From contig NZ_WTWX01000001.1 of the NCBI RefSeq assembly GCF_009870785.1, forward strand, positions 454,065 through 518,064: a stretch of 64,000 nt of DNA. Direction: 5' to 3'. Shown in pieces: positions 35,592 to 44,996 of this stretch. The first letter of the stretch is position 1. The number at the start of each line of letters is the position of its first letter. The position numbers and the translations under genes are program-made. Under the pieces are notes generated by a model, which saw only the letters and a program-made list of their open reading frames with translations, searched no databases and was not told where the DNA came from. This stretch comes from Paenibacillus sp. An7. GTDB taxonomy: Bacteria > Bacillota > Bacilli > Paenibacillales > Paenibacillaceae.

Positions 35592-36071
35592 TTATTTTAA
35601 CAGACGTGATGGACTTGTGTACGTCGCTTTTTCAATATCTGAACCTACTCTCACGGTATGTGTGGATACCACCCGATAGTAATAACCAGCACTTGCTGCA
35701 AAACTCTCATTAAGACTCACTGTCTTTGATGTGTTCTTAGAAGAAGTTTTACTTGTAACTGCAACCCATTCCTCTCCTGTCCAGCGCTGTATGGCAGCAT
35801 CGATTCCGATAAAATCCGCAGTAACGGATGCACCCGTATTACCAATAACAGAACCTTTCCCACCACTGGAATACGAAACATCACTGGTATAAGCACTCAA
35901 ATACTTATAAGCAGCTTTGACCTCGGCCGTATCTTCTGTTGGCGGTTTTGTAGTCAGTGCACCTTCTTCTTTTGCCGGATCGGCGCTAGCAGCACCAGCA
36001 AATCCTAAAGATAATACCAACACAAGCAAACATAACGCATGAAGTTTGGTAACGCATACATTCTTTTTCAT
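35592..36071 (-). CDS. Small secreted protein (DUF6147-like)
   Basis: A 159-residue exported protein with a clear signal peptide (LHALCLLVLVLSLGFAGAASA, cleavage after ASA near residue 30). The mature part has an acidic/proline N-terminal segment and a beta-rich domain with the pattern AAIQRWTGEEWVAVTS and AGYYYRVVSTHTVRVG. This looks like the small secreted DUF6147-type proteins of Bacillota; function unknown. GGGAGG lies upstream of the ATG. It has no operon partner. Confidence 0.75.
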   Translation of the reverse strand: MKKNVCVTKLHALCLLVLVLSLGFAGAASADPAKEEGALTTKPPTEDTAEVKAAYKYLSAYTSDVSYSSGGKGSVIGNTGASVTADFIGIDAAIQRWTGEEWVAVTSKTSSKNTSKTVSLNESFAASAGYYYRVVSTHTVRVGSDIEKATYTSPSRLLK

Positions 36072-36174
36072 AGTCTCCCTGCCTCCCTTTTAAATTTTAA
36101 CGTGAATGGTATCACGTTTCATTAATATAACGCAGCGAGCGTGTAATATGTTTCAAATAAAGTAAAATATTTAC

Positions 36175-36206
36175 ATAAAAAGACCGTCTCCATCAGGAAA
36201 CGGTCT
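36175..36206 (-). terminator. Terminator of the Opp-type ABC operon
   Basis: Stem AGACCGT / ACGGTCT followed by TTTTTATG on the minus strand, 46 nt after the last stop codon. Confidence 0.8.
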
Positions 36207-36251
36207 GCTTAGGTTTTCTTATTTTATTATATCTGAGGTATCAGCTTACTG

Positions 36252-37217
36252 CTACACTAGATGGCAAGCCACATGATGCCCCTGCTCAACTTCTCTAAAT
36301 AGCGGTATTTCAGAAGAACAACGTTCGACTGCAAAAGGACAACGAGTGTGAAACTTGCAACCGGAAGGTGGATTCATGGGAGATGGGATATCTCCTTTCA
36401 GTACAATTCTTTCCCTCTTCAGTTTAGGTATCGGAATAGGTACAGCAGACAACAAAGCCTTTGTATAAGGATGCAGCGGGCGAACAAATAGATCATCCCT
36501 TGTTCCCATCTCCACCATGGAACCGAGATACATCACTCCGATGCGGTCACACAAATGTTCAACCACACTTAAATCGTGAGAGATGAATAGGTAGGTGAGT
36601 CCTCTTGAGACTTGCAATTTTTTAAATAAATTAATGATCTGTGCCTGTATAGAAACATCAAGAGCAGATACCGGTTCGTCCGCTATAATCAGTTCTGGGT
36701 TTAGGGCAAGGGCTCTCGCAATCCCGATCCGCTGACGCTGTCCCCCGGAAAATTCATGTGGAAATCGATCATAATGATAAGCAGATAAACCGCATGAAGT
36801 TAATACCTTTGTAACAACTTCACGTATCTTCTCTTTAGGTACAAGCTGGTGATCTAAGAGTGCTTCCCCAATGGCGTCTCCCACACGAATCCTTGGATTT
36901 AGAGAGCTATATGGATCTTGAAAGATCAGCTGCATTTTGGGTCGAAGTTGTCTTAACTCTTGCGGTGATAGAGCATACAGGTCTTTCCCTTGAAACCGTA
37001 TCTCTCCTGCAGTCTTGTCATGGAGACGTAAAATGGTGCGTCCCACCGTACTTTTTCCGCTCCCAGACTCCCCTACGAGACCAAATGTCTCGCCGGGATA
37101 CAAAGTGATGTTGATATCATCTACGGCTTTTACATATCCTACCGTTCGGCCCATCAGCCCTTTTTTTACGGGAAAATACTTTTTCAGTGACTTCACTTCA
37201 AGTAAGGCCTCAGACAC
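36252..37217 (-). CDS. Oligopeptide/dipeptide ABC transporter ATPase (OppF-like)
   Basis: A 321-residue ATPase. Walker A is GLVGESGSGKST, the signature is EFSGGQRQRIGIARAL, Walker B is LIIADEPVSALD, and the switch His is ISHDLSVV. The C-terminal oligopeptide-transporter extension is present, with PSPMNPPSGCKFHTRCPFA containing the Cys-rich segment that may bind a [4Fe-4S] cluster. It overlaps the OppD-like gene by 8 nt and is the last gene of the five-gene operon. It powers uptake together with the OppD-like ATPase. Confidence 0.95.
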   Translation of the reverse strand: MSEALLEVKSLKKYFPVKKGLMGRTVGYVKAVDDINITLYPGETFGLVGESGSGKSTVGRTILRLHDKTAGEIRFQGKDLYALSPQELRQLRPKMQLIFQDPYSSLNPRIRVGDAIGEALLDHQLVPKEKIREVVTKVLTSCGLSAYHYDRFPHEFSGGQRQRIGIARALALNPELIIADEPVSALDVSIQAQIINLFKKLQVSRGLTYLFISHDLSVVEHLCDRIGVMYLGSMVEMGTRDDLFVRPLHPYTKALLSAVPIPIPKLKRERIVLKGDIPSPMNPPSGCKFHTRCPFAVERCSSEIPLFREVEQGHHVACHLV

Positions 37218-38193
37218 GTGCAGCCACCTCCTCGTATAACCAACATGCCGTTTTTTGCAGTGGAGCTACTTCTTTCAGTTCCGGTTCATTTGTTCTGCAG
37301 ATCGGCATACAGTGTTCACACCGATCACTGAAGTAACAAGATTTTGTAAGGTTCAGCGGATTCGGTACTTGTCCCGGTATCGAGTATAGTTCATCTTGCC
37401 GCTGATTAATTACCGGCTTAGACTTAAGAAGTCCTTGGGTATAAGGGTGTTTGGGAGAACGGAAAAGCTCAACTACTTCGCCCTCTTCCACTACTTTGCC
37501 GGAATACATAACAACAACATAGTCGGCCATTTCGGCAACCACACCCAAATCATGCGTAATCATCAGAATCGACATATTCGAATCTTCTTTGATTTTACGG
37601 AGCATTTCGAGAATTTGGGCTTGAATCGTAACATCAAGAGCGGTTGTTGGCTCATCGGCAATGAGTAGTTTTGGATTACATGAGATTGCGATTGCAATCA
37701 TAACACGCTGCAGCATTCCTCCGCTCAGTTCATGAGGATAAGAATCTGCAATTTGCTCAGAACGAGAGATTCCAACTTCTTTCAAAAGTTCAATCGCTCT
37801 TTTTCTAGCGGTTTCTTTTTTCATTTTTTTATGAATGATCAGCGGCTCCATAATCTGTTCACCGATTTTCATTACAGGATTTAAACTCGACATCGGTTCT
37901 TGAAAAATCATCGTTATGTCATTACCACGAATGGTACGAAATTCATTTTTGTCCATTTTGAGCAAATCTTGCCCTATAAAATTAATTTCTCCATTTACAA
38001 TTTTGCCCCCAGGTTCCTCAATCAAACCCATGATGGACATGGCAGTTACACTTTTACCGCATCCCGATTCTCCAACAATACATACGGTTTGTCCCTTAGG
38101 TACGGTAATACTCACATCATCTACTGCTTTTACGGATCCTTCATCTGTATAGAAATGTGTTTTCAGGTGATTAATTTGTAGTAACGATTCCAT
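37210..38193 (-). CDS. Oligopeptide/dipeptide ABC transporter ATPase (OppD-like)
   Basis: A 327-residue ATPase with Walker A GESGCGKSVT, signature ELSGGMLQRVMIAIAI, Walker B LLIADEPTTALD and switch ITHDLGVV. The C-terminal domain includes VPNPLNLTKSCYFSDRCEHC, a four-Cys segment typical of the Opp/Dpp ATPases. It sits 11 nt downstream of the permease gene and overlaps the OppF-like gene. Confidence 0.95.
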   Translation of the reverse strand: MESLLQINHLKTHFYTDEGSVKAVDDVSITVPKGQTVCIVGESGCGKSVTAMSIMGLIEEPGGKIVNGEINFIGQDLLKMDKNEFRTIRGNDITMIFQEPMSSLNPVMKIGEQIMEPLIIHKKMKKETARKRAIELLKEVGISRSEQIADSYPHELSGGMLQRVMIAIAISCNPKLLIADEPTTALDVTIQAQILEMLRKIKEDSNMSILMITHDLGVVAEMADYVVVMYSGKVVEEGEVVELFRSPKHPYTQGLLKSKPVINQRQDELYSIPGQVPNPLNLTKSCYFSDRCEHCMPICRTNEPELKEVAPLQKTACWLYEEVAARV

Positions 38194-38204
38194 TTCGTGT
38201 TCAC

Positions 38205-39128
38205 CTACCTCTTCTGTTTGGGATCAAGTACATCACGTAAACCGTCCCCAAATATGTTAATGGCAATGACGGTGATAAAAATAGAAAAACCAGGCGGCAT
38301 CCAAAGCCATGGATGCTGTTGAAAATCAATTAAGTTATTCGCAGCATCAATCATATTGCCCCAAGTTGGCGTCGGCGGCATAACCCCGAGTCCAAAGAAG
38401 CTCAGCACCGATTCACTTAGAATCGCACCGCCGATACTTAAGGTTGCCATTACAATAAGAAGCGGATAAATATTCGGCAGTAGATGATGGAACAGTTTTT
38501 TCCTGTCCCTGAGTCCAAGAACCGTTGCGGCATGCATAAATTCTCTTTCTCGTAAGCTGAGCATCTGTCCCCTTACCATTCTGGCGAGACCCGGCCAATT
38601 GACGAGTCCAAGCATCAGCATAACCACGTACATTCGGTAATCTGGGGGTATTTTCCATTCCGACAAGAGCGCACCAACGATAAATAACAGCGGGAGGCTC
38701 GGAATGGTTAGCAGCAAATCTGCAATTCTCATAATGAGCTGATCTACAACCCCTCTATAATACCCTGCTACTGCTCCAAGCGTCGCTCCAATCAGAACAG
38801 ATAACATCATTGAGGCTAGCCCTACTGTCAGAGATATACGTCCTGCTTGCATTACTCTAGTAAGTACATCTCGTCCTAAGTTATCTGTTCCAAGCCAGTG
38901 TTTTGCATTCGGCGCTTTCTTCATCTCCAGCATATTAATTTTGTTATCTGCGTAAGGAGAAAATAGCGGACCTAAGAAGCAGATAAGAAACATCAGGATC
39001 ACCACAACAAGACCGAAAATTGCCAGTTTGTTTCGCAGCAGTTTTCGAACGGATTGGCGCCATAAGGATGATCTGTGCTCCACTCCAGGACCTGTACTTG
39101 TTTTTGTAGCTCCGCTAATTGATGACAT
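38205..39128 (-). CDS. ABC transporter permease (OppC/DppC-like)
   Basis: About 307 residues with six membrane helices; first helix IFGLVVVILMFLICFLGPLF. The EAA coupling loop is visible as EFMHAATVLGLRDRKKLFHHLLPN. The N-terminal cytosolic part is about 35 residues. ATG 39128 is chosen over GTG 39137 because AAGGGGTGG fits it. It forms the membrane channel with the OppB-like permease. Confidence 0.94.
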   Translation of the reverse strand: MSSISGATKTSTGPGVEHRSSLWRQSVRKLLRNKLAIFGLVVVILMFLICFLGPLFSPYADNKINMLEMKKAPNAKHWLGTDNLGRDVLTRVMQAGRISLTVGLASMMLSVLIGATLGAVAGYYRGVVDQLIMRIADLLLTIPSLPLLFIVGALLSEWKIPPDYRMYVVMLMLGLVNWPGLARMVRGQMLSLREREFMHAATVLGLRDRKKLFHHLLPNIYPLLIVMATLSIGGAILSESVLSFFGLGVMPPTPTWGNMIDAANNLIDFQQHPWLWMPPGFSIFITVIAINIFGDGLRDVLDPKQKR

Positions 39129-39140
39129 TCGATCCACCCC

Positions 39141-40097
39141 TTAATCCAGCTTGACACGCGGATCTGCAATTCGATACAGCAGGTCCGACAACAAGGTGCC
39201 AAGGACAGTTAAAATCGCGATAAATACAGTAAAACTCATCAGCAGAGGATAATCACGTAAAGAAAAAGACGACATATAAAGCTGCCCTATACCCGGCCAG
39301 TTAAAAATCTTTTCGATAATTAATGATCCACCAAACAGTCCCGGAAGTTCAAAACCGATGAGAGTAATCGCCGGAAGGAGAGCATTTCGGAGAGCATGTG
39401 TGAAGAGCACTTTACGCTCAGTAAGCCCTTTTGCTCTCGCTGTTCGAATATAATCCTGTTTAATTACATCAATCATATTACTGCGGATATATCTTGTGAG
39501 TGAGCCGATTCCAAGCAGTGTCATAACAACGACAGGCAGTGCCATATGCTGAATCACTTCTTTGGCATAAGCAAGACCGGTTGCATTACTGCCCGTTGTT
39601 GTCATTCCGCCTGGTGGAAGCCATTTCAGGTCAACGGCAAACATCTTGATTAAATAAAGTCCAATAAAAAAGGAAGGAATGGACATCGCTGCAAAAATAA
39701 TCAGCATGACAAGGGTATCAAACCAAGAATACTGTTTGTAAGCAGAAATGACTCCAATCACAACAGCAATGAGCCATGTGAAAAAAGTCGACACGGCAGC
39801 AAGTAGAAATGAATTCCAAATATATTCATTAAAAAGGGTTAATACAGGTTTTTGTTGAGCTAGCGAATAACCAAAATCCCCTTGGAGTGCGTTTTTAATC
39901 CAAATCACGTAGCGATCGAGCAGCGGTTTATCAAGTCCATATAGCTCGCGCAGCTCTGCTTTACGTTCTGGACTTAGTTTGATGTTACTCGACACATAAT
40001 CTCCTGGCGTAAGAGCATATAGACTGAAAATAAGAAATGATGCAGCTAACAAAATAACAAGTATGTAGGTGAGTCTCTTGACAAGGTAAGTGCTCAT
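39141..40097 (-). CDS. ABC transporter permease (OppB/DppB-like)
   Basis: A 318-residue permease with about six membrane helices; the first (LTYILVILLAASFLIFSLYA) is followed by an extracytoplasmic region. The coupling loop is DYIRTARAKGLTERKVLFTHALRN, as in the Opp/Dpp/nickel group. AAGGAG lies 6 nt before ATG 40097. It lies downstream of the solute-binding protein gene and after a stable hairpin. Confidence 0.95.
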   Translation of the reverse strand: MSTYLVKRLTYILVILLAASFLIFSLYALTPGDYVSSNIKLSPERKAELRELYGLDKPLLDRYVIWIKNALQGDFGYSLAQQKPVLTLFNEYIWNSFLLAAVSTFFTWLIAVVIGVISAYKQYSWFDTLVMLIIFAAMSIPSFFIGLYLIKMFAVDLKWLPPGGMTTTGSNATGLAYAKEVIQHMALPVVVMTLLGIGSLTRYIRSNMIDVIKQDYIRTARAKGLTERKVLFTHALRNALLPAITLIGFELPGLFGGSLIIEKIFNWPGIGQLYMSSFSLRDYPLLMSFTVFIAILTVLGTLLSDLLYRIADPRVKLD

Positions 40098-40118
40098 GTT
40101 ATGCTCCTTATCTGTTAA

Positions 40119-40157
40119 AGCTTATGTCCACCTAGGGGTCTAGGCTGGACATAAGCT
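40119..40157 (-). terminator. Intercistronic hairpin between the binding-protein and permease genes
   Basis: A perfect 12-bp stem (AGCTTATGTCCA / TGGACATAAGCT) with only a weak T run. Such hairpins often stabilise the 5' part of the transcript or attenuate reading into the permease, allowing more binding protein than permease. Confidence 0.7.
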
Positions 40158-40182
40158 AACTTTTTGTTTCTCTAACCGAATG

Positions 40183-41913
40183 CTATTGTTCTATTTTCCA
40201 TTCAGGGAGTGATTGGGCAATCCCTTGGTAAGGGCTGATACTTACGTTCGTAAGTCTTCCATTGTTTGCGTATACTGATTTTCTGTAGGACGTAAAGATG
40301 ACCGGGAGCTCATCGTTCAGAACTTGATACAATTCTTGATACACTGCTTTACGTTCCTCTGTATCTACCGTAGCAAGACCTTTAGCATATAGCTCTTTTA
40401 CTTTTGGATTGTCATAGCCTGGCAATGAACCATCGATAAATTGGATAACGCCATCAGAAGGATCTGTCAGCATTGGGGTTGAGAATGCAGCCATATCATA
40501 ATCTTTACTTTCTACTTTTGACACTAAAGCGTTAAAGTCTGCAAATACTTCAGGTTGAAAATCGATGCCGATTTCGGCGAAGTTCTCTTTGGCTACCGCG
40601 ATAAAAATATCAGTCGCTGGGCTTTTGGAGCCAAGATAGTGAATGGATAATTTCTTACCGTCTTTCTCACGAATTCCATCTCCGCCTACAGTCCATCCTG
40701 CAGCATCAAGAAGTTCCTTCGCTTTTTCTGGATTATACTCATACGGGTTAATTCCTTCTTCAGTATAAGACCATGAGATCGGTGCTGCTGGAATATTAGC
40801 TACTTCACCGGCTCCTTGATTGGCATCTACGTAAATAGCTTGACGATTTAATCCGTAAGTAATGGCTTGGCGCACTTCTTTTTGTTTCATCTGTTCGTTC
40901 TCAAGATTCAACTGGAAGTATCCATAAGTGCTTGGTGTATAAGGGAGGATATCGACATAGCCGAGACCTTTTAATTTATCAATGTTTTCTTGTGTTGCTG
41001 TATAGGAAGCAAGATCTACTTCACCTGTTTCAAGGAACTGCCATGTATCACCCTGAGAAGTTTTATAGATAAAACGTTCTACACTTGGTTTTCCTTTGAG
41101 ATAATTTTCATTCGCAGTGAAACGAACCTCTTGTCCTGGCAAGAATTTCTCTAATATGTAAGGTCCATTACCCAGTGGAGCAGAATGCAACTTTTGCAAA
41201 TAAGTCAATTCACCAAATTTATAATCTTTACCGTAGTAGGCTTTAGACAGCACTTTACCGCCAAGATTTAGAAGTGCAGTCGCATTAGGTTCCTCAAGCG
41301 TTACTGAAATCGTATAAGGATCAATGATGTTAATACCTTCAATGCTGTCTGCTTTCCCCTCTTTGTAAGCAAGACCGCCTTTCACTTTCATCAGGGTAAT
41401 ATTGGTATCGCCATCGTAAGCTTTGTCATGCAGAAGCGTCCAAGTAAATGCAACATCTTCTGAAGTGAGAGGTGATCCATCACTAAACGTACCTTTTTCA
41501 GGTAAATGGAATGTATAAGTTAATCCATCTTCAGAGACATCATAACTGTCAACATAATCTGCTACAGGGAGTCCCTCTGCATCCGATGTAATAAGAGATG
41601 TGTATAAAAGAGCAGAGACGTTACCGTCATAACCGCTCTGTGAGAAATACGGAGTGAACGATCCGCTTGGATCTGTGAGTCCCACAATAACTGTGTCTGT
41701 TCTTTGAACAGCGGTTTGAGGTAATTTACTGATATCTGATGCAGGAATCTTTTCCGTTAACAGGTTCGTGGTTGCAGGAGCTTCACCTGACGGAGCACCA
41801 ACTGATGTACCTGTGCCCGTATCGGCCGGTGAAGCACTTTCTCCAGAACATGCAGATAACAAAAGCGAGCCAGCAAGCAATAACGAAGAAGCATAGACAA
41901 TCCTTTTTCTCAT
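40183..41913 (-). CDS. Peptide/nickel-type ABC substrate-binding lipoprotein
   Basis: A family-5 solute-binding lipoprotein of about 576 residues. Its signal ends in a lipobox LLLSACSGES (Cys near residue 22), followed by a Ser/Ala/Thr linker. The SBP_bac_5 body includes FSDGSPLTSEDVAFTWTLL and a typical VRQAITYGLNRQAI segment. ATG 41913 follows GGAG at 9 nt; ATG 41928 lacks spacing. It starts the five-gene transporter operon. Oligopeptides or dipeptides are likely, but metal-chelate or other ligands are possible. Confidence 0.94.
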   Translation of the reverse strand: MRKRIVYASSLLLAGSLLLSACSGESASPADTGTGTSVGAPSGEAPATTNLLTEKIPASDISKLPQTAVQRTDTVIVGLTDPSGSFTPYFSQSGYDGNVSALLYTSLITSDAEGLPVADYVDSYDVSEDGLTYTFHLPEKGTFSDGSPLTSEDVAFTWTLLHDKAYDGDTNITLMKVKGGLAYKEGKADSIEGINIIDPYTISVTLEEPNATALLNLGGKVLSKAYYGKDYKFGELTYLQKLHSAPLGNGPYILEKFLPGQEVRFTANENYLKGKPSVERFIYKTSQGDTWQFLETGEVDLASYTATQENIDKLKGLGYVDILPYTPSTYGYFQLNLENEQMKQKEVRQAITYGLNRQAIYVDANQGAGEVANIPAAPISWSYTEEGINPYEYNPEKAKELLDAAGWTVGGDGIREKDGKKLSIHYLGSKSPATDIFIAVAKENFAEIGIDFQPEVFADFNALVSKVESKDYDMAAFSTPMLTDPSDGVIQFIDGSLPGYDNPKVKELYAKGLATVDTEERKAVYQELYQVLNDELPVIFTSYRKSVYANNGRLTNVSISPYQGIAQSLPEWKIEQ

Positions 41914-42094
41914 AAAATATCTCTCCATCTCTTTATTTTTTTAGTAACGCCCTTACAAAACACCCGAGGAATAATTCCGATAAACTAGGTATGTTTTTAT
42001 TGATTAGTCATTATTATAGAAACGAAATGCAGTTCTGTAAATAGAGAACCAGTTAAATTTATGGATTTTTTTCAACTTTTTATCTTTTTCTGAA

Positions 42095-42141
42095 AAATAA
42101 AACCATCAAACTCCCCGTCGCACAAGGAAATTGATGGTTTT
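42095..42141 (-). terminator. Terminator of the winged-helix regulator gene
   Basis: An 11-bp stem AAAACCATCAA / TTGATGGTTTT followed on the minus strand by TTTTATTTTTC. Confidence 0.8.
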
Positions 42142-42150
42142 TAGCATCTT

Positions 42151-43071
42151 TTAAACTTCTATGTAATTTAGTAAACGATGTTCCACTTGACGCAGCGCAT
42201 GCGATCTGATGCTGTATTCGATTAGATTCTCTCCATCAAAATGAGCATATAGGAGTCCACTGCTGCGCAGTTTGGAAATATGATCATGTGTAATCCCCTT
42301 TGAAAGCTGTAAATGCCTAACAATTTCAATAAAGGATCGCGGTCCTTGGTGCAGATACTTAAGTATTTTCAGACGGTTTTTCTCTCCCAAACTACGAAGC
42401 ACTCGCAAATCATGCGGAGGAATAACGGTATCATCGCCAAGGTAAACAGACGCTGCATAGTGGCAGACAATCGTATTTCCATAATGCCAAAATATATGCA
42501 GCGGCTGAAAATGGTACTGCGGAATAAGCACGATCCGAACAAGACCCTCCGTTCTGTTAAACATGAGCCCTCGAGTCGTTTCATCGACTAGTGAATCTAC
42601 CGATTTATATTCTTTTTTAGCAAGTCGAACTGCATTTTCTGCTTGAAGGGCTTTACACACCTCAGAACTAATCTGTTTGAAATACTGTTCATTCCATTCG
42701 TAAAATAGTTCCCTATACCTCTCTTTAAACCTCTTCATTTCAAAATCAGGAACTTTAAAATTCCAATCTTTGCAAAGAGTAACGAAATGGTCCAGCAGAT
42801 CTTTGTCTGATGTATTTTCTAAAAAGTTTATGTAATCTTCTGCAGTGTATATGTCTTGTTGTTCTAACAATAGATAGGCGTACTTCCATTCTTCATCCAT
42901 CTGCCATTCGCGGAGTATAGAATTGTACTCTGTAGTCAGCATAGCTTGAGTCTCTTTGACCCACTTCGGTGAAAGTTCAATCTTTTTATGTGATTTACGG
43001 CAAATAAAAGTATGAAGACTGTTCATAAATTCATATACGGGTTTAAACCGAAAGGTAATATCATAACTCAT
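42151..43071 (-). CDS. ArsR-type winged-helix regulator with an N-terminal DUF5937-like domain
   Basis: A 306-residue protein. The C-terminal 75 residues form a winged helix of ArsR type (LRVLRSLGEKNRLKILKYLH, then EIVRHLQLSKGITHDHISKL). The N-terminal 220 residues are rich in aromatic and charged residues and match the layout of DUF5937 effector-like domains seen in such regulators. It lies just upstream of the peptide-type ABC operon on the same strand, separated by a terminator, and may regulate it (inference). No metal-binding Cys cluster is evident. Confidence 0.8.
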   Translation of the reverse strand: MSYDITFRFKPVYEFMNSLHTFICRKSHKKIELSPKWVKETQAMLTTEYNSILREWQMDEEWKYAYLLLEQQDIYTAEDYINFLENTSDKDLLDHFVTLCKDWNFKVPDFEMKRFKERYRELFYEWNEQYFKQISSEVCKALQAENAVRLAKKEYKSVDSLVDETTRGLMFNRTEGLVRIVLIPQYHFQPLHIFWHYGNTIVCHYAASVYLGDDTVIPPHDLRVLRSLGEKNRLKILKYLHQGPRSFIEIVRHLQLSKGITHDHISKLRSSGLLYAHFDGENLIEYSIRSHALRQVEHRLLNYIEV

Positions 43072-43164
43072 AGCTTCACACTCCTTCGTACCACTTATTA
43101 TAACGTTCGAAGGAAGTATGGAATAGTAAGCAATTTATAAGATTTCTTTATATAAGGCAGCGAG

Positions 43165-44319
43165 TTACGTACCGGTTTGCTCATTTGCAGCCTGCTTAGG
43201 GGACAAAAGTATTCTGGAAATTCGCAGGTGTTCGATCTCTTCTATAACATACTTAAAGCCTGCTTTGATAATATATTCCCCTTTTTGCGGAGAGGAAGAT
43301 CTTAATTCAGAAAACAACCAGCCCCCAATCGTATCATATTGATTGTCGTCCAGACACAGTTCAAAATGCTGGTTTACATCTTCAATTAACATCAATCCAT
43401 CAATAGAATAGACGTCATCACCCAGATATTCCACAAGCGGCCGTTCATTATCAAACTCATCCTGAATTTCACCAACAATTTCTTCAACGATATCTTCTAA
43501 GGTTACGAGTCCAGATGTTCCCCCATACTCGTCAATCACAATGGAAATTTGCGTCTTCGATTCCTTCATTTGTTTCAGTAAAAGGTCAATCGAAGTGGAT
43601 TCAGGGATACTTAAAACAGGTCTAATTGCCCTTATATAATCCTCCATTCCCGACATAAATAAATCTTTGATATGAACAAATCCAATGATATGATCTTTAT
43701 CTCCATGACATACGGGATAGCGAGTACGCATCTCTATACTTGCCAGCTTCAAATTTTCATGAACACTCCATTCTGTGTTGAGGCATATCATTTCTGTACG
43801 TGGAATCATGATTTCCCTTGCTGTTCTTGTAGAGAATTCCAGAAGATTTTGGTTAAGTAACGCATTTTCCTTATGATCTAATGAAGAAATATTTACTGGA
43901 GAAGAGAACTCTTTTTTACTTCTTCTTATCCACAGTTTGGAAATGATACGGCCGAAAACCAGATATTGAGTCACAAAAAGAACCATAAAAACAGCTGTAA
44001 GGATACGCGATATACTTCCTGCAGCCATCATTCCGAGTGCTATTGGCGGTAATATCAATCCTGCTCTGCATAAATAAATATAGATTCGCACATGTGCTTG
44101 CAGATGCAGTCCAGCCTTGTTAAATGCAGACGGAACCGTATTATTTATGGGTCTCGGCGGTTCTAAGTCTGAAGCAAGATAATTTAACTGATTCTGAAAA
44201 AAACCAAACATGGCACTAATCAGCGAAAGACCTGTCATCATCATGAATAGCTCGATAGCCGGTAAAGGATCAGCCAATGATTGTCCTATCCACCATGAAA
44301 ATTCAGTGAATAGGTTCAC
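43165..44319 (-). CDS. CBS-pair/CorC-domain membrane protein (hemolysin family)
   Basis: A 384-residue protein related to CNNM/CorC-type transporters. The N-terminus has only two or three clear membrane segments (AIELFMMMTGLSLISAMFGF and LILPPIALGMMAAG) and is shorter and more divergent than the usual DUF21 domain. A CBS pair follows (about 165-290: IMIPRTEMICLNTEW, YPVCHGDKDHIIGFVHIKDL and VIDEYGGTSGLVTLEDIVEE), then a CorC_HlyC domain (about 300-375). These proteins are linked to magnesium or cobalt transport. The start GTG 44319 directly abuts AAAGGAG, so the true start is uncertain. Confidence 0.85.
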   Translation of the reverse strand: MNLFTEFSWWIGQSLADPLPAIELFMMMTGLSLISAMFGFFQNQLNYLASDLEPPRPINNTVPSAFNKAGLHLQAHVRIYIYLCRAGLILPPIALGMMAAGSISRILTAVFMVLFVTQYLVFGRIISKLWIRRSKKEFSSPVNISSLDHKENALLNQNLLEFSTRTAREIMIPRTEMICLNTEWSVHENLKLASIEMRTRYPVCHGDKDHIIGFVHIKDLFMSGMEDYIRAIRPVLSIPESTSIDLLLKQMKESKTQISIVIDEYGGTSGLVTLEDIVEEIVGEIQDEFDNERPLVEYLGDDVYSIDGLMLIEDVNQHFELCLDDNQYDTIGGWLFSELRSSSPQKGEYIIKAGFKYVIEEIEHLRISRILLSPKQAANEQTGT

Positions 44320-44389
44320 CTCCTTTTGTCCCTCTTTGTCTTTGATCTTGATCCTATATATATGAGGTAAAGCCCAAAATAAGTGCTAT

Positions 44390-44432
44390 AAAAAACCACA
44401 GGGTACACAAAAAATTAATTGTGACCCTGCGG
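44390..44432 (-). terminator. Terminator of the cwlJ-gerQ operon
   Basis: Minus strand: a 9-bp stem CCGCAGGGT / ACCCTGTGG followed by TTTTTT. Confidence 0.85.
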
Positions 44433-44492
44433 CTTACTAATGCATTATGTGTTTTATTAGGGATTATGAGAAAACGTCCATAATCCTAACTT

Positions 44493-44951
44493 TTACCGCC
44501 GAGCACTAGGCGGTGCATATGGATATTCATAATTCAGAGGCTCATCAAATGTAGCGTAATCAAAGTTCACCATTAGAATTATTGTACGTTGGCCTGTATT
44601 TGGGTCACTTATGATAATATGATCACGTCCTGCTGCTTCTAAAACTCCTTTAAAGATTTTTGCATTCCACTCCCGGTTCCCTTCATAAGTAGCATAGAAA
44701 GTCCCTATCTTCCCTAGATTCAACCTAAGGATATTCTCGATAAAGGATTGTTCGGTAAAAGGGAGATTCTGCTGAATCACTGCTCCCCCTGGTGTCATCA
44801 CACTTCCACTGTTCACTTCTGGAGGAACAACGGTTGTATTTGGCATCATAGGCATCATGGGCATCGAAGGCATTCCCATATTTCTAGGATCGTACCCAGG
44901 TCCTCCATTTCCAATCTTATAGGTGACGGGCTGGTAAGGCTGGTTAAACAT
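44493..44951 (-). CDS. gerQ: Spore coat protein GerQ
   Basis: A 152-residue spore coat protein needed for germination. The N-terminal half is rich in Pro, Met and Gly (MGMPSMPMMPMMP), and the conserved C-terminal part contains QSFIENILRLNLGKIGTFYA and EAAGRDHIIISDPNTGQRTI. In B. subtilis, GerQ anchors CwlJ in the coat and is cross-linked by transglutaminase during spore maturation. It lies directly after cwlJ, as in Bacillus, with GGGAGG before the ATG. It should be made in the mother cell during sporulation. Confidence 0.93.
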   Translation of the reverse strand: MFNQPYQPVTYKIGNGGPGYDPRNMGMPSMPMMPMMPNTTVVPPEVNSGSVMTPGGAVIQQNLPFTEQSFIENILRLNLGKIGTFYATYEGNREWNAKIFKGVLEAAGRDHIIISDPNTGQRTIILMVNFDYATFDEPLNYEYPYAPPSARR

Positions 44952-44996
44952 ATTTAAAAACCTCCCTAATTTTAAATAGCTCCTTGTTTCAAAAAA

